From contig DPQS01000073.1 of NCBI GenBank assembly GCA_003537755.1, forward strand, positions 1-13,811: a stretch of 13,811 bases of DNA. Direction: 5' to 3'. Position numbers and translations under genes: made by a program. The notes beneath the pieces were generated by a model. That model worked only from the letters and a program-made list of their open reading frames with translations. It did no database searches and was not told the origin of the DNA. Source of the DNA: Clostridiales bacterium. GTDB taxonomy: Bacteria > Bacillota > Clostridia > Christensenellales > CAG-314. Shown here one piece after another: positions 7,401-12,220 of this stretch (within the stretch, counting starts at the first letter, position 1; each line of letters opens with the position of its first letter).

Positions 7401-10224
7401 CCGTAAATGCGGCGGGGATCAGATGCAAGGTAGTTTGTCCGTACAACTTCATTACAATCGAACCGTCAACTTCGCTGAATACACCTGCAGAATGGTCCGT
7501 TTCCGCAATGTGGAAGGCTTCGATACGGTTGCATCCGTCGAATGCCGTCGTAGGAATGGATTCCAATGTGTCGGGAAGAGTGACACTTGTCAGATAGGGA
7601 TGGTCCTTGAAGCCGTATTCGGCAATGGATCTTACCGGCAATTCGTTGTATTTGGCGGGAATTCTGATTGTCGAAGTGTAGTAACCGAGAGTTTTGCTTG
7701 CTTTTACGCTGTATCCGCCCTCACCGTCGGGGGAGAATACAAATGCGTTTACATACTTGGCGTACACCACCGTGTTTTCGGCAATGTTCCAGGGAGCAAG
7801 GCTGTTACCGAGTTCGTCCGTGTACTGAACGCCCTTTCCGTCTGCCGTTGCGTACCAACCGGCAAAGCCCTTTTGTGCGGACTCGTCATTGGTAAGTATA
7901 TCGGGCACAGGCAGAGTGTAGTGTCCCGTGTATTTGACGCTTACCTTTTCCACCGTGCCTTCGCCGTGGACGTTGTAGTCAAGCGTGATTTCGTAACTAC
8001 GCGGCAACCAGTTGGCGTACAGAACGATGTTTGCGGGGTAATCGAATGTCTTTGCCGTAAACTGAGTACCATTGGAAGCGGAACCGCCTGCAACGTTGTA
8101 CCAACCTGCAAAGTCGTAGCCTACGCGTTCGCTTGTGGGCATTTCCAACGTATCGCCGATCGCCTTGTATTGCTTTCCGACGCCTGCGCCGCCCATGGAG
8201 TCAAACGTAATCGAGTAAGCGTACACTTCGAATGTTGCCCAATCCGAGTAATCGCCCGTAAGAGTACGGTATCTTACATAAAGTTGGTTTACGCCTTCTT
8301 TTGTCAGTTGTACGTATGCGTGATTGCTTGTCGTTTCTGCAGCGACGCCGCTGTTTACCTTGTATTCGTAAATGTCTGCGTCGGACATTGCCGTCCAGCC
8401 GAACTTACCGTTTGCATACGTAAGTCCCGCAAGCCCCGAGCCTGCTTTTGCACTGCTGAGGACAAACGCATCGCTCCACAAGGATTCGGAATTTTCAAAC
8501 ACCGCTTTTACCTTGATGGAGTACTGATTGCCGATAGTAATATACTTGGCATCAAGAACAAGTTGCGCTTCGGTGACATCCACCACCACGTCGTTGATCT
8601 GTACACGGTAGGATGTTGCGCCTTCCACGGCATTCCACTTAAGCAAGCCTTGCTCGACGGCAAGTTGCGAAGGTGCCGCAGCGTCGCTCTTGTTGATTTT
8701 CGCAGCAGTTGCGGCTGCCGAGTTGAATCCTTCGGTAACCGCCTTGACGGTAACGTCAACTTCGCCTGCAGGCAAAGACTTTATGTCAAGTTTTGTTTCC
8801 GTACCGAGGTAGTACTGAGCTTCGCCTACGGTAACGATGTAGTGTTGTGCGTTTTCGACAGCCGTCCAGGTAAGCAAACCTGTCGTTGCGTCGTAAGAGA
8901 TACCTGTAACTGCCGCAAGACTTCTGTCAAAGGTAAAAGTAGCAACGGATTCGAGGTAGTTTGCCGCAACGGCCTTTACCGTGAATTCGATACCGCCGTT
9001 ACGCATTGCGCAATTGACGAAGTTGTAACTTGTGGACTTGCCGATGTACACGTTGTTGTGGTTGTGTTCGGCATTGCCGCATTTTACGGTAATGTAGTAC
9101 CCCTCGGCATTGTCAACACCGTCAAACAACAGAATGGAGTTGCCCACTACTTTGAAGCCGGACACGCGCGGAAGAGCCTTGTTGAGGTAATATCTTTCGA
9201 TTGTGTTGCTGCCGTATGTAAGCGTAAACTTGTATTCGCCTGCGACTTGTGCGGACAAATCGTATTTGTAAGCCGATGCACCAGTTGCGCCGAAGGGTTG
9301 CTCGACGGTAGTTCCGTCGGGTTTGGTGATGGTAAGTTTTGCCGCTTCCGAAACGCCTGCCCACACAACGCCCGTGCTTGTGACGTCCATGGTGCCGAGA
9401 GTCGTTCCGTCGGCCTGCCACAAAGCAAACAATGTGGTGTCGGAGGTAAAACTACTACCGTCGGCGTATTGACAGGTAAGTTTGTCGGCTTGGTTGTATG
9501 CGCTTATCCACCAGCCCTTGAAGGTGTAGCCTTCGCGAGTGGGTGCGGGTGCGCCGTCGACCAACTTGCCGCTTACGGTGCGTTGCGAAGCAATTGCTTC
9601 GGTTGTATCGTAGCCGAGATTGAACGAAACGGTATATTCCGTCGTGCCCTCAACGTATTCGATCCACTTGGCATACAGCGTAACGTCGGCGGTTATTTTT
9701 TCCGTTTGGAAATCAAACGGTTTGCCGCTGAAGTCTGCCGCCTTATACCAGGCAATAAATTTGTAGCCGGCATTGACAGGATCCGTAGGTTTTGTAACAA
9801 GGTTACCGTTGGTAACTTCTACTGCGGATGTGCTTGCTCCGTCGTTAAACGTTACTGTAAGTTTGACCTGCTTGTACAGTCTGTATTCCGCAGCACCGAT
9901 TGTCAGAACAAGTATGTTGCCCTGCAGCGCACAGGTTGCCGTACCGTCCTCGGTTTTGTTGAATGTCAGAGTAATTACTTCGTTTTCCGTTTTGTACGTA
10001 CCCGAAGAAAGATTTCCGTCCATGGCAAGGGTGAAATTGCCCGTGCCGTTGAGCGTAAGATTTATTTCATCGAGTGAGTAAACGCCCTTTTCCGCGCCTT
10101 CTTCAGTCGGCGTGGGGACATCATTGTCGCTTTTGTCGCATGCAAAAAGCGTGCCTGTCACAAGACAGCACGCGAGTAAGGCGGCAAGAAGTACAATTAA
10201 CCACTTGTTGTTTCCTGTTTTCAT
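1453..10224 (-). CDS. giant BspA-like leucine-rich-repeat surface lipoprotein with InlB B-repeats
   Basis: The 2923-residue protein is very long for a BspA-like protein. The start at 10224 is chosen because GGAGGT lies 9 nt upstream and because it gives a proper lipoprotein signal: MKTGNNK, a hydrophobic core, then LFAC with the lipidated Cys29. An in-frame start 54 codons upstream gives a non-signal-like leader. Modules by approximate residue: a small beta domain (40-118); two InlB B-repeat/Flg_new-like modules (120-187, 194-271) ending in YAKW and FALW; fibronectin-III-like domains (275-665) with recurring 'LLTWTAVENA.HYIV' and 'LLKWNAVEGATSYRV' cores; two more B-repeat-like modules (669-741, 742-825); then BspA/LRR_5 repeats to about residue 2880. 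Typical repeat units read AF.GCT.LTSVTIPDSV. By length there are some 80-90 units; I did not count each. The end carries the usual cap (a W, WN, CNA and final W pattern) and an acidic tail. There is no LPXTG, SLH or GW anchor, so attachment is by the N-terminal lipid. Such proteins typically bind host or microbial ligands; the ligand here is unknown. Confidence 0.93.
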   Translation of the reverse strand: MKTGNNKWLIVLLAALLACCLVTGTLFACDKSDNDVPTPTEEGAEKGVYSLDEINLTLNGTGNFTLAMDGNLSSGTYKTENEVITLTFNKTEDGTATCALQGNILVLTIGAAEYRLYKQVKLTVTFNDGASTSAVEVTNGNLVTKPTDPVNAGYKFIAWYKAADFSGKPFDFQTEKITADVTLYAKWIEYVEGTTEYTVSFNLGYDTTEAIASQRTVSGKLVDGAPAPTREGYTFKGWWISAYNQADKLTCQYADGSSFTSDTTLFALWQADGTTLGTMDVTSTGVVWAGVSEAAKLTITKPDGTTVEQPFGATGASAYKYDLSAQVAGEYKFTLTYGSNTIERYYLNKALPRVSGFKVVGNSILLFDGVDNAEGYYITVKCGNAEHNHNNVYIGKSTSYNFVNCAMRNGGIEFTVKAVAANYLESVATFTFDRSLAAVTGISYDATTGLLTWTAVENAQHYIVTVGEAQYYLGTETKLDIKSLPAGEVDVTVKAVTEGFNSAAATAAKINKSDAAAPSQLAVEQGLLKWNAVEGATSYRVQINDVVVDVTEAQLVLDAKYITIGNQYSIKVKAVFENSESLWSDAFVLSSAKAGSGLAGLTYANGKFGWTAMSDADIYEYKVNSGVAAETTSNHAYVQLTKEGVNQLYVRYRTLTGDYSDWATFEVYAYSITFDSMGGAGVGKQYKAIGDTLEMPTSERVGYDFAGWYNVAGGSASNGTQFTAKTFDYPANIVLYANWLPRSYEITLDYNVHGEGTVEKVSVKYTGHYTLPVPDILTNDESAQKGFAGWYATADGKGVQYTDELGNSLAPWNIAENTVVYAKYVNAFVFSPDGEGGYSVKASKTLGYYTSTIRIPAKYNELPVRSIAEYGFKDHPYLTSVTLPDTLESIPTTAFDGCNRIEAFHIAETDHSAGVFSEVDGSIVMKLYGQTTLHLIPAAFTGTFRVPAGVSTIGSRTFNNAKFDTVVIPASVTNIEADAFVNCANLKMVIFDETELMDESGNVLPKQLLTIDNAAFNDTLYVEKFILPARLAEITNVQQFFSQFKLLSSIEFTGAFEKQVYSALTVNDGGKNIAGMLANANRDEIIYCPIGLSSATEFEVEIPSSIIRIAAHAFDSFEEAKNPALKKYNPVTKITFNGNLASIGDYAFNKSKNLTEVTFKAVKDPIGLTIGDYAFYRCNKLNVVTFEENGAWDGDNFTATESCGVASIGEYAFDSASIAELKLPNSLTSLGAHAFEDSSVKTIDLSDVSAALEFGDYAFANCRALVTCELTKNVGTMNFNLVFYNCKKYKPQVSADNPNYQRDDNGVLYNKDMTMVLFFPDSFEGVYTIPDTVTTIAGAVFKGKSNMLAIVISSNVTVIGDSAFEDCSNLASVTFAKDGESGLTIGARAFLNCTSLTEIELPARTVSIGEQAFSYYGVGEENRVIAKVTLNEGLQTIGERAFQFTDALKGINIPSTVTSIGDHAFYGSGIETLTFATGGTEELTLGTYVFYMCDNIVNVVLPERLVNIPDSTFKFDKALKSVTIPTTVANIDSSNRAIGRNAFEGCVSLSNVVFTSGGSEPLSFGAAAFKGCDALTVLSLPNRISAPNGNYDVFEFGGGYGSSGDYPLANQNAPAWQNSASIQDDFCFITDINVEEGGSEFSSYKGVLYNADKSVLVWCPYGKTGEVEVAKEATTFRVSSFYNCHNVTSVVFQKGGSEPFYMADVAKTGSWGDTVFFACYRLETIAFPARLSKIGNYALIHERSTGQGTPLTSVTFEQGCNLASIGEFAFQNQLFTDLVLPDGVETVGANVFNGAKIKSITLSKEIDATSVVNITASATSLTNMVVPEDSATISVETDATEAKNRVIYNKDKTELVYVDKDFTSALYTIPASVTKIGAGAFKNRKNVTGIAFATSADAQALTIGDNAFDGCGITSVELPARISSLGTYVFANCASLTTVTFAEGYKYAAIPDYMFQGCRKLTSIAIPGEVGSIGRGAFNNASVMTTIEFALTANGQASKLQSIGADAFNNCTKLANIKYALKVDESGNVVYADGNTLPYTVNALGASGSFFSGPFYRCTSLKSINLPDELTAITGNSSNKGMFEGCTSLTTVKLPSQLKEIKQSAFKDSGIKTLDFSGYEDGSLTIYEGAFSGATKLTALDLTKVGKLYLYHTFDGCAALESLTFSNSIQLLGNTGNYQSYQGFNKASVKNITIDQDILPSMFKGNTNLTKVTLGEHVTTIADSAFEGCTKLATVDTTAVGTLELGSSAFSGASVLAKFDMSKVVSLGKKAFYNCKKLAEIGSFNDTITAIPESAFEGCAALASFDLGNVTTLGMKAFKGTAVQSVTIPATITSISSSVFEGCTSLTSVTYNTAAKVSSSMFNGCTKLATVTLCDDVSAIDTSAFSGCTSLNEINLNKVATVGSKSFEKCTGLTKITIGNPDITFHVYGDSFTGVTGASFAVPENTVLKADGGILYSGTKLVLSIDSRANVVVLKGTTEIAPNAFRNNTSVETITLPESVEIINGYYTFNGCTNLRSINLENVTRFETNEIYDKESQDTFKGTAITELKLSYAAAKVFRSMTKLTKVTFVGDYAVVENEAFKGCTALTTIEGNVVEVYDSAFNGCTSLASFDAFKNLTEARLSAFANTGFTELVLPDSLVTIGNQAFNGCKKLTSVTLSNSVVNYGSSVFGSCTALTQVTFGSNMASVPMQMFSGCTALESIVIPDGVTTICKEAFKGCTALTSVTIPDSVKTIEDGAFKGCTKLATIHLPTTLTSLGEEVFSGCSVLNNVVIPTGITLINEKLFYSCKALTSVTLHGGITYVGYQAFYGCSALAELSGLDNVTEIDSSAFYNCSNLTTIGSIANVETIGNTVFYGCTKLNLTITGKTTSIGRNAFQKWTDQQTITFTDHTEASTRWDSKWNADCNATFVWATAEESSATTEE
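1560..7750 (-). repeat. BspA-type leucine-rich-repeat array inside the giant lipoprotein gene
   Basis: The coding DNA repeats with a period of about 69 bp (23 residues), seen on the plus strand as recurring words such as GTGCAACC and GAATGC that encode the GCT and AF positions. Units in the N-terminal two thirds (roughly 4200-6750) often carry longer variants with GGSEPL- or DGESGLTIG-like inserts. Units toward the 3' end are shorter and more regular. Six beta-hairpin interruptions of the form 'G.LYN.DKT.LV' lie near 7405-7475, 6936-6995, 6225-6340, 5215-5310, 4600-4700 and 2790-2880. Confidence 0.85.
2062..2490. repeat. pair of exact 24-bp direct repeats within the LRR array
   Basis: Positions 2062-2085 and 2467-2490 are identical over 24 bp and 405 bp apart, which is exactly 135 codons. 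Both encode EAFKGCTA in the giant lipoprotein. A shorter version (GTGCAACCCTTAAA) occurs at 1997-2010. Recombination between the copies would remove or add 135 residues in frame, so they are a plausible substrate for length variation. Confidence 0.7.
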
Positions 10225-10233
10225 TTGATGGCT

Positions 10234-10239
10234 ACCTCC
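10234..10239 (-). promoter_or_regulatory. ribosome binding site GGAGGT of the giant lipoprotein
   Basis: GGAGGT lies 9 nt before the ATG at 10224. It supports the lipoprotein-signal start over the upstream in-frame start at 10386. Confidence 0.8.
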
Positions 10240-10360
10240 ATAAGAATATACGACGAAAAGCGCATTTTTCGGCAAGCACCGCCGACAACAAACACCGCTT
10301 TCCGACTCATATAAACGCGTGCAATTTTTGTTTTCTGAATTGCATCGACCACAGCGACAC

Positions 10361-10397
10361 ATTGTTACTCTCAGCCACGATTGCAATCGGTAACAAT
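10361..10397. promoter_or_regulatory. nested inverted repeat in the leader of the giant lipoprotein gene
   Basis: The outer arms ATTGTTAC (10361-10368) and GTAACAAT (10390-10397) are perfect complements. Next to the right arm, between the two arms, is a perfect 12-bp palindrome, CGATTGCAATCG (10378-10389). The element lies about 30-65 nt downstream of the expected transcription start, in a leader of roughly 200 nt. It could be a repressor-type operator or an RNA stem-loop that affects expression. It does not match any riboswitch I recognise. Confidence 0.5.
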
Positions 10398-10431
10398 CAA
10401 GTACAACTTAATGCCGTGTTATGATTTTAAT

Positions 10432-10460
10432 AGTATAAAAAATTTCAAAAAAATAGTCAA
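10432..10460 (-). promoter_or_regulatory. sigma-A type promoter for the giant lipoprotein gene
   Basis: On the minus strand the -35 box is TTGACT (10455-10460) and the -10 box is TATACT (10432-10437), separated by exactly 17 bp of A/T-rich sequence. Transcription should start near 10425, giving an untranslated leader of about 200 nt before the ATG at 10224. The match to the housekeeping consensus is close, so this is the likely main promoter. Confidence 0.75.
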
Positions 10461-10785
10461 CAATTTGATGTCCGTTAAATCAATTTTTTTTGTAAAATTT
10501 TTGTAAAATGTTATTAAAATAGCAAACACGGACCACGAAAACAAATCCTGTCACACAAAATTATACGTAAACATAAGAAAATAACAGTATTGTGTTAATA
10601 CAAGCGTCAAAAAACGATGAACTTACGTGTCAGTCCGTCACTCGGAACACCACCGCAATCACAACGGGCAAGACAGGGCGTTTTACGACGACTGTTTTGT
10701 GTAAATTTTTGCCCCAAAGCATAACAGCCGACATACTTCAGACGGTCAGCCACGGCAACAATTTTACTTCACACATCGGTCTGTC
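10461..10785. other. non-coding, AT-rich intergenic stretch
   Basis: No credible gene is seen. Positions 10461-10600 are strongly A/T-rich with several T-runs and TGTAAAAT words (10490-10520), as expected around promoters. A 68-codon reading frame at 10592-10798 begins at GTG without a ribosome binding site and has a composition unlike a protein, so it is not called. No plus-strand promoter could be assigned with confidence. Confidence 0.6.
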
Positions 10786-10912
10786 ACAACCTGCTTAACG
10801 ACGCAACGCAACCTGTTTAATACAGCAACGCTGCCCGTTAAATACAGCGCAACGCAACCTGTTTAATGGCGCAATCCAACGTGCTTAACACGCAACCCAA
10901 CGCGCTTAACAA
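10786..10912. repeat. degenerate tandem array of a roughly 22-bp unit
   Basis: Five consecutive units begin with GCAA: 10803-10824, 10825-10846, 10849-10870, 10871-10891 and 10892-10912. They are preceded by a partial unit at 10786-10802. The approximate consensus is GCAACGCAACCTGYTTAAYA, with the strongest conservation in GCAAC and TTAA. Units abut directly with no spacers, so this is not a CRISPR array. The 21-24 bp spacing is about two helix turns and would suit repeated protein binding on one DNA face, like an iteron or operator array, but simple slippage expansion is equally possible. Confidence 0.7.
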
Positions 10913-11195
10913 TAATGTTTCTTTCCAGTTTCCAAATATATATAAATAAAAGGATTTCTCATACCGCCCGATGTAGCCATAAAATCGCTACTTATGCAAT
11001 CTGCCACATTCGCCCCGATTCACCATCGATTTTTGTTTACAAGAATAACTATCAGCATAACTGCACAAACAGCACTCAAAAACATCCTTTTTACAACAAC
11101 TAAGCACTTAGTGCGAAAAACTAAGCAACATTTACGAGTCGATTCGCGCTCTATGCTTAACAAAAATCACACAAACAGGAGTAAAATATAGTCAA
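10913..11195. other. intergenic stretch without a recognisable gene
   Basis: Two small reading frames here (10915-11103 and 10994-11191) lack ribosome binding sites and protein-like composition and are not called. A short direct repeat, CTAAGCA, occurs at 11100-11106 and 11121-11127, with the small dyad GCACTTAGTGC overlapping the first copy. A TATAGT (11187-11192) could be a -10 box for the cassette downstream, but no matching -35 is visible. Confidence 0.5.
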
Positions 11196-11223
11196 TTGAA
11201 CGAGAAATAACATCTCGATTCAA
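11196..11223 (+). promoter_or_regulatory. stem-loop just upstream of the winged-helix-like gene
   Basis: TTGAACGAGA (11196-11205) pairs with TCTCGATTCAA (11213-11223) through ten base pairs with a single bulged A and a 7-nt loop. It ends 11 nt before the ribosome binding site of the gene at 11248. It may be an operator for the small regulator next to it, which would allow autoregulation, or a leader hairpin. There is no T-run after it that would make it a terminator. Confidence 0.45.
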
Positions 11224-11247
11224 AAATTAAACACAAGGAGATATTTC

Positions 11248-11514
11248 ATGAAAAGAAAAGACTATGTTGACATTTTGTCGAAAATGTTCACAACAAAAGA
11301 GACAAAACTATTTGAGCACTATTACTCTCATTGTTACGGTTTCTACGATTTTTGGGACAAAAATACAATGTCACAAAATGACTACGAACATCTGATGATG
11401 GAGTTAAACCATCTTGAATACATCAAGATTGATTTAAAAACTCAAACATCATTCGATGGCGCAATTATTCATATCACAGCAAAAGGAGTTGAGTACGCAA
11501 ATGAAAACAGATAA
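11248..11514 (+). CDS. small winged-helix-like protein, putative regulator
   Basis: The 88-residue protein has a strong ribosome binding site, AAGGAG (11235-11240), 7 nt before the ATG. It is soluble, with no signal or membrane segment. The order looks helical from residue 4 to about 57, including the acidic/aromatic stretch HYYSHCYGFYDFW (24-36), then a beta-hairpin-like region ending in ITAKGVEYANEN. That last piece resembles the wing-to-last-helix 'IT.KG.EYL.EN' motif of small winged-helix proteins such as the YjcQ type. The match is by eye and the family assignment is tentative; a DNA-binding or phage/plasmid-associated role would be typical. The 3' end contains the next gene's ribosome binding site and overlaps it by 14 nt, so the two are almost certainly co-translated. 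It uses TTA codons freely and is A/T-rich, unlike the genes to the left. Confidence 0.75.
   Translation: MKRKDYVDILSKMFTTKETKLFEHYYSHCYGFYDFWDKNTMSQNDYEHLMMELNHLEYIKIDLKTQTSFDGAIIHITAKGVEYANENR
11483..11488 (+). promoter_or_regulatory. ribosome binding site AAGGAG of the coiled-coil lipoprotein
   Basis: AAGGAG lies inside the 3' end of the winged-helix-like gene, 12 nt before the ATG at 11501. It favours that start over the in-frame upstream ATG at 11456, whose first codons would not form a signal peptide start. Confidence 0.6.
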
Positions 11515-12172
11515 TAAAATCACAACTAAAATCACAAGAATCATCAATGTAGTTTTAATCGTTGCTTTGCTATTTTGTTTAACTTTTTCCGTGTTGAGCG
11601 GCTGCAAAGATAAAAATGCAAATAACTATCAAAATAATAATTCTCAACAAACGTCACAAGATGTTGAAGATCAGAAGAGATTGGAAGAACAACAACGCAA
11701 GGAAGAACAAAAGAGGTTAGAAGCTCAGGAAAAAGAAGCTGAAAGACAAGCAGCAGTCACCGAAATAAACGACAACAATAACACAATTAAAAACAATGAA
11801 CAAAAAATATCGTCATATGAAAGAGAGCTACGTAATATTGAATCAAAGCAATCCAGCATTCAATATTCACTAAGCACTTGCGAAAGAAATCTTAATAATG
11901 CATATGCACAATTAGAAAATGCTCGCTCGCAAAAAGTAAGAGTTTATCGTGCCGGGATTGGGTGGACATATGAGGCAGACGAAAATGCAATTGCTAATGC
12001 TCGCAATAATGTTGAACAATATCAAAGTGAATATGCTCAATTACAAGAAACTCAAAACAATCTTTATCGTCAAGCATCTAAATTAAGAAATGACATAGAT
12101 ATGTTGAAAAACGAGAACTCATCACTAGAGGCTAAAAACAAGGAATTAAAAGAAAAGTATAAAATTAATTGA
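11501..12172 (+). CDS. small lipoprotein with long coiled coil, function unknown
   Basis: The 223-residue protein starts at 11501, giving a classical lipoprotein signal: MKTDNK, a hydrophobic core at about 16-32, and the lipobox LSGC with Cys35. A short Asn/Gln-rich linker follows (about 40-55). Then comes an almost continuous coiled coil: a Glu/Gln/Lys-rich helix (55-85), a second helical run (90-145), a break around GIGWTYEAD (about 150-158), and a third helical segment (160-222). The break with a Gly-Trp-aromatic turn suggests a helical hairpin standing on the outer membrane face. It is the second gene of a two-gene unit, overlapping its partner by 14 nt and ending 20 nt before a strong terminator. 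No enzyme motif is visible. It could be a surface spacer, an exclusion-type lipoprotein carried by a mobile element, or an envelope stress component; the sequence does not decide between these. Confidence 0.8.
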   Translation: MKTDNKITTKITRIINVVLIVALLFCLTFSVLSGCKDKNANNYQNNNSQQTSQDVEDQKRLEEQQRKEEQKRLEAQEKEAERQAAVTEINDNNNTIKNNEQKISSYERELRNIESKQSSIQYSLSTCERNLNNAYAQLENARSQKVRVYRAGIGWTYEADENAIANARNNVEQYQSEYAQLQETQNNLYRQASKLRNDIDMLKNENSSLEAKNKELKEKYKIN

Positions 12173-12192
12173 CAACGAATGACGTCAATTTT

Positions 12193-12220
12193 AAGCGAGT
12201 CTAACATACTCGCTTTTTCT
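12193..12220 (+). terminator. intrinsic terminator of the two-gene cassette
   Basis: AAGCGAGT (12193-12200) pairs perfectly with ACTCGCTT (12208-12215) around a 7-nt loop and runs into TTTTTCT. It begins 20 nt after the stop codon at 12172. The minus-strand recombinase frame ends inside its T-run at 12219. Confidence 0.85.

Noticed and set aside
6526..10077. 1183-codon open reading frame on the plus strand, and similar long ones at 2614-3624, 5170-6024 and 123-653
   Set aside because: They are antisense to clearly real genes in the same codon phase and exist because the sense genes rarely use TTA, CTA and TCA. Their translations are rich in Cys, Arg and Val with no family signal, and they lack ribosome binding sites.
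10225..10386. In-frame N-terminal extension of the giant lipoprotein
   Set aside because: The start at 10224 has a strong ribosome binding site and yields a proper lipoprotein signal peptide; the extension would bury that signal and overlaps the leader dyad.
10786..10912. CRISPR-like array
   Set aside because: The repeated units abut each other with no unique spacers, are shorter than usual repeats and degenerate, and no cas genes are nearby.
10592..11191. Small plus-strand reading frames of 60-70 codons in the intergenic gap
   Set aside because: None has a ribosome binding site, their compositions are not protein-like, and one simply crosses the tandem repeats.
11255..11514. Toxin-antitoxin pair made of the 88-residue protein and its partner
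   Set aside because: The partner has a clear lipoprotein signal and a long coiled coil, with no toxin fold or catalytic motif, so the call would rest only on gene size and overlap.
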